From assembly GCF_014898155.1 (NCBI RefSeq), contig NZ_CP062938.1:124001-188000 (forward strand): a DNA stretch of 64,000 nucleotides, written 5' to 3'. Position 1 is the stretch's first letter, and each line of letters starts with the position of its first letter. The position numbers and the translations under genes are program-made. The notes beneath the pieces are model-generated. The model searched no databases. It worked only from the letters and a program-made list of their open reading frames with translations, and was not told the origin of the DNA. This DNA is from Bifidobacterium eulemuris (GTDB taxonomy: Bacteria > Actinomycetota > Actinomycetes > Actinomycetales > Bifidobacteriaceae). Positions 37,563-46,339 of this stretch are shown here, one piece after another.

Positions 37563-38351
37563 ATGAACACCACCATTGGATTTATCGGATACGGCAATAT
37601 GGCCCAGGCCATCGCCCAAGGCTGGGTGAACGCAGGCGTGGTGGAGGCCGGACGAATCGTCGCCTGCGCCGCGCACTTCGACAAGTTGGAGGCCAACGCC
37701 GCCAAGCTCGGTGTGCGAGCGATGCGCTCCGCCGCCGAAGTGGTGGAGGCCTCCGACATGGTCGTCGTGGCCATCAAGCCCTACCAGATCGAATCGGTGC
37801 TGGGGCCGTTGGCCGATGCGCTGAATATGCCGGGCAAAACCGTGGTGTCCATCGCGGCCGGATGGGATCTGGCGAAATATCAGGAGCTGTTGGGGGAGGG
37901 CGCGCATGTGCAGTGCACGATACCGAACACGCCGATGGCCGTGGGCAAAGGCGTGCTCGTCACCGAAATCGCCAACACGCTCACCGATGACGAGACGGCG
38001 GTCTTCGAGGCATTGTTCTCGCCGATCAGCCTGATCGAGCGCGTCGATACCGCGCATATGGGCATCGCCATGGTGGTGGCCGGCTGCGCCCCCGCCTTCA
38101 CCGACATGTACATGGAAGCATTGGGCGACGCCGGCGTGAAGTACGGGTTGCAGCGCGCCACCGCGTATCGTCTCGCCGCGAAGATGATCGAAGGCGTGGG
38201 CGCTTTGTACCTCGACACCGAAACACATCCTGGAGCCATGAAGGACGCGGTGTGCTCGCCGGGCGGCACCACCATCAAGGGCGTCGCTTCGCTGGAGGAA
38301 AGCGCGTTCCGCGGATCCGTTATCAAGGCCGTGGACGCCATCGTCGGATGA
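37563..38351 (+). CDS. proC: Pyrroline-5-carboxylate reductase
   Basis: A 262-residue NAD(P)H-dependent reductase for the last step of proline synthesis. The Rossmann start IGFIGYGNMAQAIAQGWV, MVVVAIKPYQIESVLGPLA, CTIPNTPMAVGKG and the C-terminal signature SPGGTTIKGVASLEESAFRG are all present. AAAGGA precedes the ATG. It is co-transcribed with pip. Confidence 0.95.
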   Translation: MNTTIGFIGYGNMAQAIAQGWVNAGVVEAGRIVACAAHFDKLEANAAKLGVRAMRSAAEVVEASDMVVVAIKPYQIESVLGPLADALNMPGKTVVSIAAGWDLAKYQELLGEGAHVQCTIPNTPMAVGKGVLVTEIANTLTDDETAVFEALFSPISLIERVDTAHMGIAMVVAGCAPAFTDMYMEALGDAGVKYGLQRATAYRLAAKMIEGVGALYLDTETHPGAMKDAVCSPGGTTIKGVASLEESAFRGSVIKAVDAIVG

Positions 38352-38385
38352 AGACTGACAAGAGGGGAATGTAGGCTAGGGAACC

Positions 38386-39480
38386 ATGTCTCTTACCATC
38401 GGAATCGTCGGACTGCCGAATGTGGGCAAGTCCACCATGTTTAACGCATTGACCCGCAACAACGTGCTCGCGGAGAACTACCCGTTCGCGACCATCGAGC
38501 CCAACACCGGCATCGTGCCCCTGCCGGACGACCGTCTGCCGGTGCTCGCCAAGCTGGTGAACACGAGCAAAATCGTGCCCGCGACCGTCACCTTCGTGGA
38601 CATTGCCGGCATCGTCAAGGGTGCCTCCGAAGGCGAAGGCCTGGGCAACAAGTTCCTCGCCAACATCCGCGAGGCCGACGCGATCTGCGAGGTCGTGCGC
38701 GCCTTCGAAAACGACGACATCGTGCATGTCAACGGCAAGGTCGATCCGGCCGACGACATCGAAACCATCAACACCGAGCTGATCCTCGCCGACCTGCAGA
38801 CCATCGAGAACGCGCTGCCGAAGCTTGAGAAGGACCTGCGCGGCAAGAAGATTGAGCCCTCCTATCTGGCCGCCGTGCAGAAAGCCAAGGAGATCCTCGA
38901 ATCCGGGCGCACCATCGACGAGGCCGCCTCCGCGGGCGAAATCGACAAGGCCGACGTCTACGACCTGCATCTGATGACCGCCAAGCCGTTCATCTACGTG
39001 TTCAACGTGGACGACGACGAACTGTCCAACGACGAGCTCAAGGCGAAGCTCGCCGCCTCCGTGGCGCCGGCCAAGGCGATCTTCCTCAACGCGCAGTTCG
39101 AAGCCGATCTGACCGAACTTGACGAGGCGGACGCCCGCGAGATGCTCGCCGACGCGGGTCTCGAGGAATCCGGCCTTGACCAGCTGGCCCGCGTGGGCTT
39201 CGACATCCTCGGCCTGCAGACCTTCCTGACCGCGGGTGAGAAGGAGGTGCGCGCCTGGCAGATCCACAAGGGCTGGACCGCCCCGCAGGCCGCCGGCGTG
39301 ATTCACACCGACTTCGAAAAGGGCTTCATCAAAGCCAATGTGGTGAGTTACGACGAGTTCGTCGCCGCCGAAGGCTCGATGGCCAAGATCAAGGAGGAAG
39401 GCAAGCTGCGTACCGAAGGCCGCGACTACGTCATGGCCGACGGCGACATCGTCGAATTCATGTTCAACGTCAGCAAGTAG
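38386..39480 (+). CDS. ychF: Redox-regulated ATPase YchF (Obg-like)
   Basis: A 364-residue TRAFAC-class ATPase: P-loop [38 protein letters not shown] (G3), and [10 protein letters not shown] in place of NKxD, which is the reason the family prefers ATP. The coiled-coil centre and a C-terminal TGS domain ([16 protein letters not shown]) complete it. It binds ribosomes and modulates oxidative-stress responses. A terminator follows at 39534. Confidence 0.96.
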   Translation: MSLTIGIVGLPNVGKSTMFNALTRNNVLAENYPFATIEPNTGIVPLPDDRLPVLAKLVNTSKIVPATVTFVDIAGIVKGASEGEGLGNKFLANIREADAICEVVRAFENDDIVHVNGKVDPADDIETINTELILADLQTIENALPKLEKDLRGKKIEPSYLAAVQKAKEILESGRTIDEAASAGEIDKADVYDLHLMTAKPFIYVFNVDDDELSNDELKAKLAASVAPAKAIFLNAQFEADLTELDEADAREMLADAGLEESGLDQLARVGFDILGLQTFLTAGEKEVRAWQIHKGWTAPQAAGVIHTDFEKGFIKANVVSYDEFVAAEGSMAKIKEEGKLRTEGRDYVMADGDIVEFMFNVSK

Positions 39481-39533
39481 CCGTTCCTTCGCCGGTCTGG
39501 CGATAGATCATCCGCCAGTCCGGGCGCGACATA

Positions 39534-39575
39534 ACGGAGTCGAGGCGTCCCTTGGGGTGCTTCGGCTCCGTTTTT
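39534..39575 (+). terminator. Terminator after ychF
   Basis: Arms ACGGAGTCGAGGC and GCTTCGGCTCCGT (imperfect, two mismatches) with a 12-base loop, followed by TTTTTC. Confidence 0.8.
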
Positions 39576-39644
39576 CATATGAAGTCGTTCTTTCGCGAAT
39601 GCGGTCCGAGGCGTGGTGGGCGGCGCACATGGAATACTGGTGGC

Positions 39645-40460
39645 ATGTTTGATTTGTTGCAGACACTGATCGCGGTGTATGAGACCGGCCAGTTCACGAT
39701 GGCCGCCGACGAGCTGAAGGTCTCGCAGTCCACGGTGTCGTCGCGCATCGCGCAATTGGAACGGCTGGTGGACGCGCCTCTGTTCGACCGACATGCGAAA
39801 AGCGACGTGACCCCCACCGAGGCGGGGCGTCTGCTCTATGAAAGCGCCGTGGATATCTGCGGGTCATGGCGCGATGTGCGCGACGCCATCGCCCGCAATC
39901 AATCCGCGCACGAGCCGTTCACCATGCTGTTCTCCCATACCACCGCAGGCGTGCTGCTTCCGCGGGCTTTGGCCACCGTCGCCGACAGACTCGACCGGTT
40001 CGACGTCTCCGCCCACGCTCAGAACTCGGACACTATCTTGGAACAGGTTGGTTTGAAATCCGCGCAACTCGGCGTGGTGGAGAAGCCGATCATCAACGAT
40101 TCCGTCAATCGCGTGACCCTATGCGAGGACCAGCTGGTGCTGGCGGGGGATCCGGAGGGCGTATGGATGATGCGCGAGCATGGCTCCGGCGTGCGCTACT
40201 ACACCGATCTGTACTGCAAATCCGTGGGATTGGTGCCGGGCCAGGTGGTCGAGGTTTCCAGCAATGCGGCGATCGCCGCCTCGCTGGCCGGGGGAGTCGG
40301 CCAATCCGTGATTTCGAAGGCCTGCGTGCCCCACGGCGTTGCCATCCGTGATCTTGGTCCGGAATTCACCCGGCGTTTCTATGCGCTGGTGCCACGATCC
40401 GGGTTGACCCGCGCGCAACACGAACTTGTCGATCAGGTGGTCGATGCGTTGCGGCGATGA
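39645..40460 (+). CDS. LysR-family transcriptional regulator
   Basis: A 271-residue regulator starting MFDLLQTLIAVYETGQFTMA, with the winged helix ELKVSQSTVSSRIAQLERLV and VTPTEAGRLL. A type-2 periplasmic-binding-like effector domain follows (FTMLFSHTTAGVLLPRALA). It lies upstream of a YeiH-family exporter gene in the same direction, the arrangement of yeiE-yeiH in other bacteria, so control of that transporter is likely. The start at 39645 begins with the first helix; the upstream frame lacks homology. Confidence 0.9.
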   Translation: MFDLLQTLIAVYETGQFTMAADELKVSQSTVSSRIAQLERLVDAPLFDRHAKSDVTPTEAGRLLYESAVDICGSWRDVRDAIARNQSAHEPFTMLFSHTTAGVLLPRALATVADRLDRFDVSAHAQNSDTILEQVGLKSAQLGVVEKPIINDSVNRVTLCEDQLVLAGDPEGVWMMREHGSGVRYYTDLYCKSVGLVPGQVVEVSSNAAIAASLAGGVGQSVISKACVPHGVAIRDLGPEFTRRFYALVPRSGLTRAQHELVDQVVDALRR

Positions 40461-40622
40461 TCGTATAGGCAAGGAGAGGCTGGTCGTGCCGTGTGATGCG
40501 GCCTTGCATTGAGCGGCACCTCCGATGGATTCCGGCTGTTGAATGTGTTATCGATAGAGCCGATGATACATATCGTGATGTTCTATTTGACCGATGACGA
40601 ACGCTTGAGTTGAATAGGCAGC

Positions 40623-41693
40623 ATGAGAGAATTCTGCACGAAATGGTGGAAGCGCATCGCGACCACCGATATGCTGTTCATTGCCATCCTTACGCTGATC
40701 GCGTCCTTCATCGGCTCCTGGCTCAAACAGTTCCCTGGCTTTTCGCTGTTCGGCGCGCTGATCATCGCCTTGCTTATCGGCATGGTGATCCAATTCCCGA
40801 TCCGCTCCTTCTATGTGGGTTCCAATGACGACCGCAAGGCCGGTGTCAAGGACGCGGCCGGACTGATCTCCAACAAGCTGCTGCGCCTGGGCATCATCCT
40901 GCTCGGATTCAAACTCAATCTGGAGGTGCTGTTCACCCAGGGCATCAAATGCCTGCCGATCGCCGCGGTGATCGTGACGTTGGTGATCGTCGTCACCTAC
41001 GCCATCGCCCGCGCGCTCAAGGTCAACCCGATGCTCGCCATCCTCACCGCCGGCGGTACCGGCATCTGCGGCGCGGCCGCCGTCATGGGTCTGTCCGGCT
41101 CCATCACCGTCTCTGAGGAGGAGGAAGAGGAGAAGGCGGATGACGAGGTTATGGCCGTCGCCACCGTCGCCATCATGGGCACCGTGTTCGCGCTGATCGA
41201 AATCGCGCTTTTCCCGCTGTTCGGTCTGACGCCCGCCCAGCAGGGTGTCGCGGCCGGCGCGACGCTGCATGAGATCGCGCATGCGGTCGCCGTCGGCGGC
41301 GCCTTCGGTGAAGAGGCGCTCAACATGGCCACCATTATGAAGCTCAGCCGTGTGCTCATGCTTGTGTTCGCCGCGATCATCATCGCCATCTGGTGGGATA
41401 GGAAGCACTCCACGGTCAAACATGAGGGCAAGCGCAAGGTCGCTTTCCCGTACTTCATGCTCGGCTTCATCGCCGCGTCCGTGCTCGGTACCTACGTGCC
41501 GTTCCTGACCGCGATCTCCGCCAATCTGGTCGACATCGCCTACATTGTGCTCGGTATGGCCATGGCCGCCCTCGGCATCAATGTGAATTTCAAGGCGATC
41601 GCGCAGAAGGGCGCCAAGGCGGTGCTCGCCAGCTTCATCGCCTCCGTGCTGCTCATGTTCTTCGGAGTGGGCATCGCGGTGCTGTTCTTCTAA
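40623..41693 (+). CDS. YeiH family (UPF0324) putative sulfate exporter
   Basis: A 356-residue membrane protein with about ten helices. GLISNKLLRLGIILLGFKLN, GGTGICGAAAVMGLSGSITV and ATLHEIAHAVAVGGAFGEEA are the family's conserved parts. A cytoplasmic loop near residue 160 is extremely acidic (SEEEEEEKADDE). Members are thought to export sulfate or sulfonates; substrate evidence is thin. The preceding LysR gene is probably its regulator. The 160-base gap between them shows no clear operator. Confidence 0.88.
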   Translation: MREFCTKWWKRIATTDMLFIAILTLIASFIGSWLKQFPGFSLFGALIIALLIGMVIQFPIRSFYVGSNDDRKAGVKDAAGLISNKLLRLGIILLGFKLNLEVLFTQGIKCLPIAAVIVTLVIVVTYAIARALKVNPMLAILTAGGTGICGAAAVMGLSGSITVSEEEEEEKADDEVMAVATVAIMGTVFALIEIALFPLFGLTPAQQGVAAGATLHEIAHAVAVGGAFGEEALNMATIMKLSRVLMLVFAAIIIAIWWDRKHSTVKHEGKRKVAFPYFMLGFIAASVLGTYVPFLTAISANLVDIAYIVLGMAMAALGINVNFKAIAQKGAKAVLASFIASVLLMFFGVGIAVLFF

Positions 41694-41756
41694 GTTCCAC
41701 GAATGTGGGGTGCCTGACCGGCATGCGCTGGTTCAGGCACCTCGTCGTTTATGGAG

Positions 41757-41928
41757 GAGATTCCTCGACTGCGCTCGGAATGACGAGGGAGACTGTTTGC
41801 CCGGAGTGACGAGGGAGACTGTTTGCCCGGAGCGATGAGGGACTTCGCTCGGAATGACGATTTACTTCGCCGCCCGCCATCACAGGTGCGGTCCTCCTCG
41901 TCATTCCGAGCGAAGTCGAGGAATCTCA
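41757..41928. repeat. Dispersed palindromic repeat cluster
   Basis: A forward unit GAGATTCCTCGACTGCGCTC from 41757 (GGAATGACGAGGG follows), two short repeats of GGAGACTGTTTGCCCGGAG, another truncated forward unit, and a reversed unit ending GTCGAGGAATCTC at about 41928. It fills most of the 316-base gap between the YeiH gene and the small-peptide genes. Confidence 0.8.
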
Positions 41929-41955
41929 AGTGGCGCAATCGCGGTTTGGAATAGC

Positions 41956-41990
41956 AAAAAGCCCGCGTCCGTAATGATTCGGACGCGGGC
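41956..41990 (-). terminator. Terminator of the small-peptide operon
   Basis: On the minus strand, GCCCGCGTCCG, loop of 8, CGGACGCGGGC followed by TTTTT. It lies 20 bases after the stop codon of the second peptide gene. Confidence 0.93.
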
Positions 41991-42009
41991 TGGGAAGATT
42001 AAGCTAAGC

Positions 42010-42135
42010 TTACTTGCGCACGATGCCCTTGATGGCGTTCCAGGCGCTCACCGAGAGGGCGTAGTGGCCCAGGGACGGGTCGGAGGCGGCCAGCGGGGAG
42101 CGGAGGGCTTCGTTGATCAGGTTCTTGTTATCCAT
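42010..42135 (-). CDS. Small peptide, 41 residues, paralogue of the upstream gene
   Basis: The peptide begins MDNKNLINEALRSPLAASD, has DPSLGHYAL in the middle and ends WNAIKGIVRK. It is about 60 percent identical to the 40-residue peptide at 42201-42323 at matching positions. AAAGGA lies ten bases before the ATG, and a strong terminator follows at once, so expression is credible. It has no Cys, no double-Gly leader and no N-terminal hydrophobic signal. The last 15 residues could form a cationic amphipathic helix. I do not recognise the family. It could be a signalling peptide, a leaderless antimicrobial or a regulatory small protein. Confidence 0.75.
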   Translation of the reverse strand: MDNKNLINEALRSPLAASDPSLGHYALSVSAWNAIKGIVRK

Positions 42136-42200
42136 GGTTATGTCCTTTTCTTATCTAACGTTTTTTTTTAATTGATTATCGAGTCGGTATGCGGTGCGTC

Positions 42201-42323
42201 TTACTTGCGCACGATGCTCTTGACGGCGTTCCAGGAAGCCTGGGCCAGGGCGTAGGAGCCCAGCGAGGGATCCGTGGAAGCGAGGGGAGCGCGGAGCGCT
42301 TCGTTCATGATCTTGTTATCCAT
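42201..42323 (-). CDS. Small peptide, 40 residues, first gene of the pair
   Basis: The peptide begins MDNKIMNEALRAPLASTD, contains DPSLGSYAL and ends SWNAVKSIVRK. AAAGGAACC lies just before the ATG. The shared positions with the downstream paralogue are MDNK, NEALR.PLA, DPSLG.YAL and WNA.K.IVRK, and differences are mostly conservative, which indicates selection for protein sequence after duplication. The 65 bases between the two genes include a run of nine A. Transcription must start between 42330 and 42420, divergent from an AraC-type regulator. Function unknown. Confidence 0.75.
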   Translation of the reverse strand: MDNKIMNEALRAPLASTDPSLGSYALAQASWNAVKSIVRK

Positions 42324-42422
42324 GATGGTTCCTTTCCTCACTTGTTGTGTTTCCTTGTTCTGTTGACAATGATTACATTACGAGGGTTGAACGGGTTTCG
42401 CTAGCCATTTTCATCGCATTCT

Positions 42423-42431
42423 TGATATAAT
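42423..42431 (+). promoter_or_regulatory. Extended -10 promoter of the AraC-type gene
   Basis: TGATATAAT is a perfect extended -10 (TGnTATAAT), 70 bases before the regulator start. No good -35 is needed or seen. The intergenic region 42324-42502 also holds TTGACA at 42362 and must contain the divergent promoter for the peptide genes. Confidence 0.6.
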
Positions 42432-42502
42432 CATCGGGTAATCAGAGCGATTTACCTTTTGTTCACATGGTGTTGAGGTGATTGTCAGGAAAGGAGACGC
42501 GT

Positions 42503-43249
42503 ATGGCGGTTGTCGAAGAGGCGAAACTGCGGTATCTGGACTTCCTGAGCCGTGAGGACCGTGTGCGGCACCATCGTTACGTCGAGGAGATGAAGCAGTA
42601 CGATCTGATGAGGTCGGGCGACGGCGCGGCCATCGCCGAAAGCGTGAAGCTCTGGGATTCCGGGCTGTACGGCCATGTCTGCGACGATCCGTTGCGCAAT
42701 GCGAAATACCTGTTCGTCACCTCGATCACCCTCGCCACACGCTTCGCCATCGAAGGCGGCATGGACGAGGAGGACGCCTACAACGCGTCCGACCTGTACA
42801 TCCAGGACGTGGACCGCTGCGAAAGCGTCGCCGAGGTACGCCGCATGCATACCGATATGATGACGTTCTTCACATGGGCGATGGCCGACCTGCAGAAGGT
42901 CGACGTGCACTCCAAAGCGGTCGCCGAATGCATGGACTACATCCACTACCACCTGCACGAGCGGATCACCGTGGCGATGCTCGCGAACCACGTGCATCTC
43001 AACCCCACGTATCTTTCCGAGCTGTTCTCCAAGGAGACCGGCACGTCGATCTCGCAGTATGTGACCGACCGGCGTATGGAGGCCGCGGCGAATATGCTCA
43101 GATACTCGCAGTACTCGCTGGGGGAGATCGCGCAGATCCTCGCCTACAGTTCGCAAAGCCACTTCAGCAAGGTGTTCAAGAAGCAGATGGGCATGACTCC
43201 CGGCGACTACCGCAAGGCCAACGCGCAGACCGGCATCTGGCCGGAATAA
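42503..43249 (+). CDS. AraC-family transcriptional regulator
   Basis: A 248-residue regulator. The last 100 residues are the double helix-turn-helix of AraC: ITVAMLANHVHLNPTYLSEL and YSLGEIAQILAYSSQSHFSK, followed by FKKQMGMTPGDYRK. The N-terminal part is not the cupin arm but a helical domain with DDPLRNAKYLFVTSITLATR and GGMDEEDAYNASDLYI, a type seen in regulators of Firmicutes and Actinobacteria whose ligand is not known. The start at 42503 follows AAAGGAG. It is divergent from two small peptide genes and is likely to control them. Confidence 0.9.
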   Translation: MAVVEEAKLRYLDFLSREDRVRHHRYVEEMKQYDLMRSGDGAAIAESVKLWDSGLYGHVCDDPLRNAKYLFVTSITLATRFAIEGGMDEEDAYNASDLYIQDVDRCESVAEVRRMHTDMMTFFTWAMADLQKVDVHSKAVAECMDYIHYHLHERITVAMLANHVHLNPTYLSELFSKETGTSISQYVTDRRMEAAANMLRYSQYSLGEIAQILAYSSQSHFSKVFKKQMGMTPGDYRKANAQTGIWPE

Positions 43250-43262
43250 AGAGGATCGTGCT

Positions 43263-43456
43263 GAGATCCCTCGACTTCGCTCGGGATGACGGATGGTGGG
43301 TGTGTCGCTCGGAATGATGGGCGGTCTCTCGTCATTCCGACCGGAGTCGAGGAATCCCTGTGTGCGGTGCGACTGTCCGGGATGCCGATCGTGGGAGTGC
43401 TATTCGGAATGATGGGCGGTCTTTTCGTCATTCCGAGCGGAGTCGAGGAATCTCCA
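43263..43456. repeat. Dispersed palindromic repeat cluster, three units
   Basis: A forward unit GAGATCCCTCGACTTCGCTC at 43263 (GGGATGACGG follows), a reversed variant GTCATTCCGACCGGAGTCGA at 43331, and a reversed variant GTCATTCCGAGCGGAGTCGA at 43427, spaced by about 65-95 bases. The 408-base gap before the phosphatase gene holds nothing else I can identify apart from its ribosome site. Confidence 0.8.
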
Positions 43457-43657
43457 ATGGATGGTGACATCGTGCGTCCGGGATGACATGCTGGAGACGT
43501 CGCGGTAAATTCTTCACGACTTCCCGTCCTCAATGCCGCCGCTCTCGGATGGTTTGGGCTACGGTGGATTCAGTATCGAATAGGAATGTGGCACGCATGT
43601 CGACATGGCAGGAGACTCGCGTGCCGCAGCGACGAGAAAGAACGCGAGGGCGCACCC

Positions 43658-44485
43658 ATGGGCATGCCACTGGACCTGTATGTCATCCGTCATGGCCAAT
43701 CCGAGGCGAACGTGATCGTGCAGGCGGGGGAGCGGGGCGATAACTCGCTGTTCACCCAAGACAACGTCACCGTTCCCGACCGCTCATGGCGGCTCACCGC
43801 CACCGGCCGCAAGCAGGCGGACTGCATCGGCCGTTGGCTGGTGGCGCAGCAACAGCTGTTCGACCGATATCTGGTGTCTCCCTACGTGCGCACGCGCGAG
43901 ACCGCCGCCACGATGGCGCTGCCGAAAGCCAAATGGGAGGAGACCCGCGTGCTGCGCGAGCGCTCCTGGGGCGAGATCAACACCATCACCAAAGACGAAT
44001 TCCGTGAGAACTACGGACGCAACTGGATGTTCAAAGCCACCGACCCGCTGTACTGGCGTCCGCCGGCGGGCGAGTCCATCGCCGACGTGGCCGAGGATCG
44101 CGTGCACAATCTGCTCACCGCGCTCAACCGCAAATCCGACGCGGAATCCGTGGTGATGGTGAGCCACGGCGACTTTATGCTTGCGCTGATGCTCACTCTG
44201 GAGGATCTTTCCGACGAGGAATTCATGCGCCGCGCGGACGCCCCCGAATGGGCGATCACCAACTGCACCTGCCTGCACTATTCGCGTCGAGATCCCATGA
44301 CGGGCCGCACGCACAAGCGCCTGCGCTGGGAACAGACCGCACGTCCCGTGCTCGATCAGGAGACCGGCCGTTGGGAGGTCAAGGTCGAGCCTTGGCGCGA
44401 ATTCCAGCGCCCGTACCTGTCCAACGGCGATCTGGTGGACGTGGTCCACGCCGTCGACCCCCACCTGGAGGATTACGCCCGCTAA
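43658..44485 (+). CDS. Histidine phosphatase (phosphoglycerate mutase-like)
   Basis: A 275-residue member of the histidine phosphatase superfamily. YVIRHGQSEANVIVQ holds the RHG catalytic His, LTATGRKQADCIGRWL and YLVSPYVRTRETAATMAL follow, then the acid REWGEI-like RERSWGEINTI, and VVMVSHGDFMLALML gives the second His. It is longer than small phosphatases, with a C-terminal extension of about 50 residues rich in Trp and Arg. The substrate is unknown. The start at 43658 has GAGGG upstream. Confidence 0.88.
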   Translation: MGMPLDLYVIRHGQSEANVIVQAGERGDNSLFTQDNVTVPDRSWRLTATGRKQADCIGRWLVAQQQLFDRYLVSPYVRTRETAATMALPKAKWEETRVLRERSWGEINTITKDEFRENYGRNWMFKATDPLYWRPPAGESIADVAEDRVHNLLTALNRKSDAESVVMVSHGDFMLALMLTLEDLSDEEFMRRADAPEWAITNCTCLHYSRRDPMTGRTHKRLRWEQTARPVLDQETGRWEVKVEPWREFQRPYLSNGDLVDVVHAVDPHLEDYAR

Positions 44486-44561
44486 AGCTTGGAGTCATTC
44501 AAGATAATCCGCCTACTGCCGTGGCTCTTGATACTGTTGTCCTACTTGGAACGGCATGATG

Positions 44562-44600
44562 GATCGCGCTTCGATGATCTTGGATCGTCGAAGCGCGATC
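44562..44600. terminator. Hairpin between convergent genes
   Basis: A perfect 13-bp stem GATCGCGCTTCGA/TCGAAGCGCGATC with a 13-base loop, between the phosphatase gene (plus) and the reductase gene (minus). T-runs are weak on both sides; probably a bidirectional terminator. Confidence 0.65.
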
Positions 44601-44644
44601 AGTTTCGTGCTAGACGCAATTGCCGATGCCAGAACAATATGGCG

Positions 44645-45586
44645 CTAAGCGTCTTTGGAGTGGCGGTCGCCGATTTGGAATTCGTCCGCATGCTCGAACA
44701 TGTACTTCACCGTGATTGGATCGTCTCCGGTGAGTTTCTTGAAATCGTCCGTGAACACGTCCATTTTGCCTTCGCGGATGGCCTGCGCGAAGGTGACCAT
44801 GCCATCGGATGAGAACGGGGCCTCGGAGCCTTCCTGGAACACCCCATCCGTGGTGCGCGGCACGCCCATCGCGTCAAACACCTGATAGTTCTCTTCGTCG
44901 GTGATCTCCTGGTAGACCACATGGTTGCCGGTCGCGGTGTTGCCTATCTCGATGAACTGGGCGATGGTCATCAGCTCGGGACCATTGATATTCTCAATGG
45001 CATGATGCAAATCGGTATTGCATAATGCATAGGCTACGGCCTTGGCGCAGTCCTTGCGCGAGATGTAGGCCATCAGTCCGTCGCCTTGACTGTTCTTGAG
45101 CACGCCGTCGGTGTGCACATAGGTGAAGTAGTTGGTGATCATGGCCTCGGCATACTGCGAGTTGCGCAGGAAGATGTAGTCGAGACCCGCCTCCTGGATG
45201 TGCTGCTCCGTCCAGGCGTGGTCCTTTTTCTCAACGCTTGGATTCGTGGGATCGGCGGCGTTAACCAGCGAGGTGTACACGATTTTGGTCACTCCCGCGG
45301 CCTTTGCCGCGTCGATGGCGTTGCCGTGGGCCCGTTGACGCTTGACGCCTACGAACGGCATCGACACCAAGGCCATGGCGTCGCCGCCTTCGAACACCTC
45401 CTCAAGCCCTTCCCTCACATTGAAATCGGCGACGCGCGTTTCGACGCCGATCGCCGCATACCGTTCGAGGGAGGCCGGGCTGTATCCGGTGAAAATAAGC
45501 TGTTCAGGTTTTGCGATCTCAAGCAGATAGTCGGCGGCCTGGCCTCCAAGATTGCCATCAACGCCCGTGAGAATGAGTTTGCCCAT
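44645..45586 (-). CDS. NmrA-like NAD(P)-binding oxidoreductase (QorB type)
   Basis: A 313-residue atypical short-chain dehydrogenase. LILTGVDGNLGGQAADYLL is the dinucleotide-binding start, VSMPFVGVKRQRAHGNAIDA and KIVYTSLVNAADP follow, and YIFLRNSQYAEAMITNY and YISRKDCAKAVAYALCN match the NmrA/QorB substrate region. Enzymes of this type reduce quinones or sense the NADP redox state. AAGGAGGATT precedes the ATG. It is a single gene; the neighbours give no clue to the substrate. Confidence 0.85.
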   Translation of the reverse strand: MGKLILTGVDGNLGGQAADYLLEIAKPEQLIFTGYSPASLERYAAIGVETRVADFNVREGLEEVFEGGDAMALVSMPFVGVKRQRAHGNAIDAAKAAGVTKIVYTSLVNAADPTNPSVEKKDHAWTEQHIQEAGLDYIFLRNSQYAEAMITNYFTYVHTDGVLKNSQGDGLMAYISRKDCAKAVAYALCNTDLHHAIENINGPELMTIAQFIEIGNTATGNHVVYQEITDEENYQVFDAMGVPRTTDGVFQEGSEAPFSSDGMVTFAQAIREGKMDVFTDDFKKLTGDDPITVKYMFEHADEFQIGDRHSKDA

Positions 45587-45790
45587 GAGAATCCTCCTTG
45601 ATTAAGACGGTAAAGACAGGCCGATTATACGGCGAGAGAATAAAGACCTGCTTATAGTGGGCTTTTCATATTCTGGGAGAACGGTCGCCCGCCATCAATC
45701 GATGCGCGAAATTGGCGATGGGACATCCGATGAGATCGGCCAAGCAAGCACAAGCGTCACAAGGAGGAGATGGTGCGTGTCGTCTCCGTC

Positions 45791-46156
45791 TCACAGATTG
45801 CGGATTTCGGCGCCGAACGGCCAGAGGGCCAGCTTCGCCATCTTGAACGACTGGATGCCGAACGGAATGCCGATGATGGTGACGCAGTTCGCCGCACCGG
45901 CGATCACATATCCGATGGCCATCCACAAGCCGACCAGCACCACCCAGACAATGTTGGCCAGCGTGGATCCCACCCCGCCGCCATACGCCACCGTCTTGCC
46001 GAACGGGGTGAGCGTCAGGGCCGCCATCTTGAACGCCTGCAAACCCAGCGGGATGCCGACGATGGTGACGCACAACACCAGAGCGACCACCGCCCATCCG
46101 AACGCGATCGCCAAACCGCCGAGAACCAGCCATAGAATATTGCCCAAAAGTCTCAT
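45791..46156 (-). CDS. YccF domain-containing membrane protein
   Basis: A 121-residue protein with two copies of the YccF (DUF307) unit. The first has NILWLVLGGLAIAFGWAVVA and TIVGIPLGLQAFKMAALTL, the second NIVWVVLVGLWMAIGYVIAG and TIIGIPFGIQSFKMAKLAL. About four membrane helices are expected. The function is not established. The 200 bases after its stop (45587-45790) show no further gene. Confidence 0.9.
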   Translation of the reverse strand: MRLLGNILWLVLGGLAIAFGWAVVALVLCVTIVGIPLGLQAFKMAALTLTPFGKTVAYGGGVGSTLANIVWVVLVGLWMAIGYVIAGAANCVTIIGIPFGIQSFKMAKLALWPFGAEIRNL

Positions 46157-46276
46157 GTTCTCCAGAGTAGCCGACGCGCCGGTGCGAGCCGTCGGCTGGC
46201 GGCTGAATGCGGATTCGTCACAACATCGTTCTCGATAGGGTGATCCGGCCGGCGCGAAGGTCTTGCGACGAAGAAA

Positions 46277-46304
46277 AGCCGCTCCGAATGCGGTCGGAGC
46301 GGCT
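46277..46304 (-). terminator. Terminator after the MetE-like gene
   Basis: On the minus strand, AGCCGCTCCGA, six-base loop, TCGGAGCGGCT then TTTTCTT, 36 bases after the stop codon. Confidence 0.88.
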
Positions 46305-46339
46305 CAGAACATCAAAGAATGTCGGGCGAAGTGGCGAAA

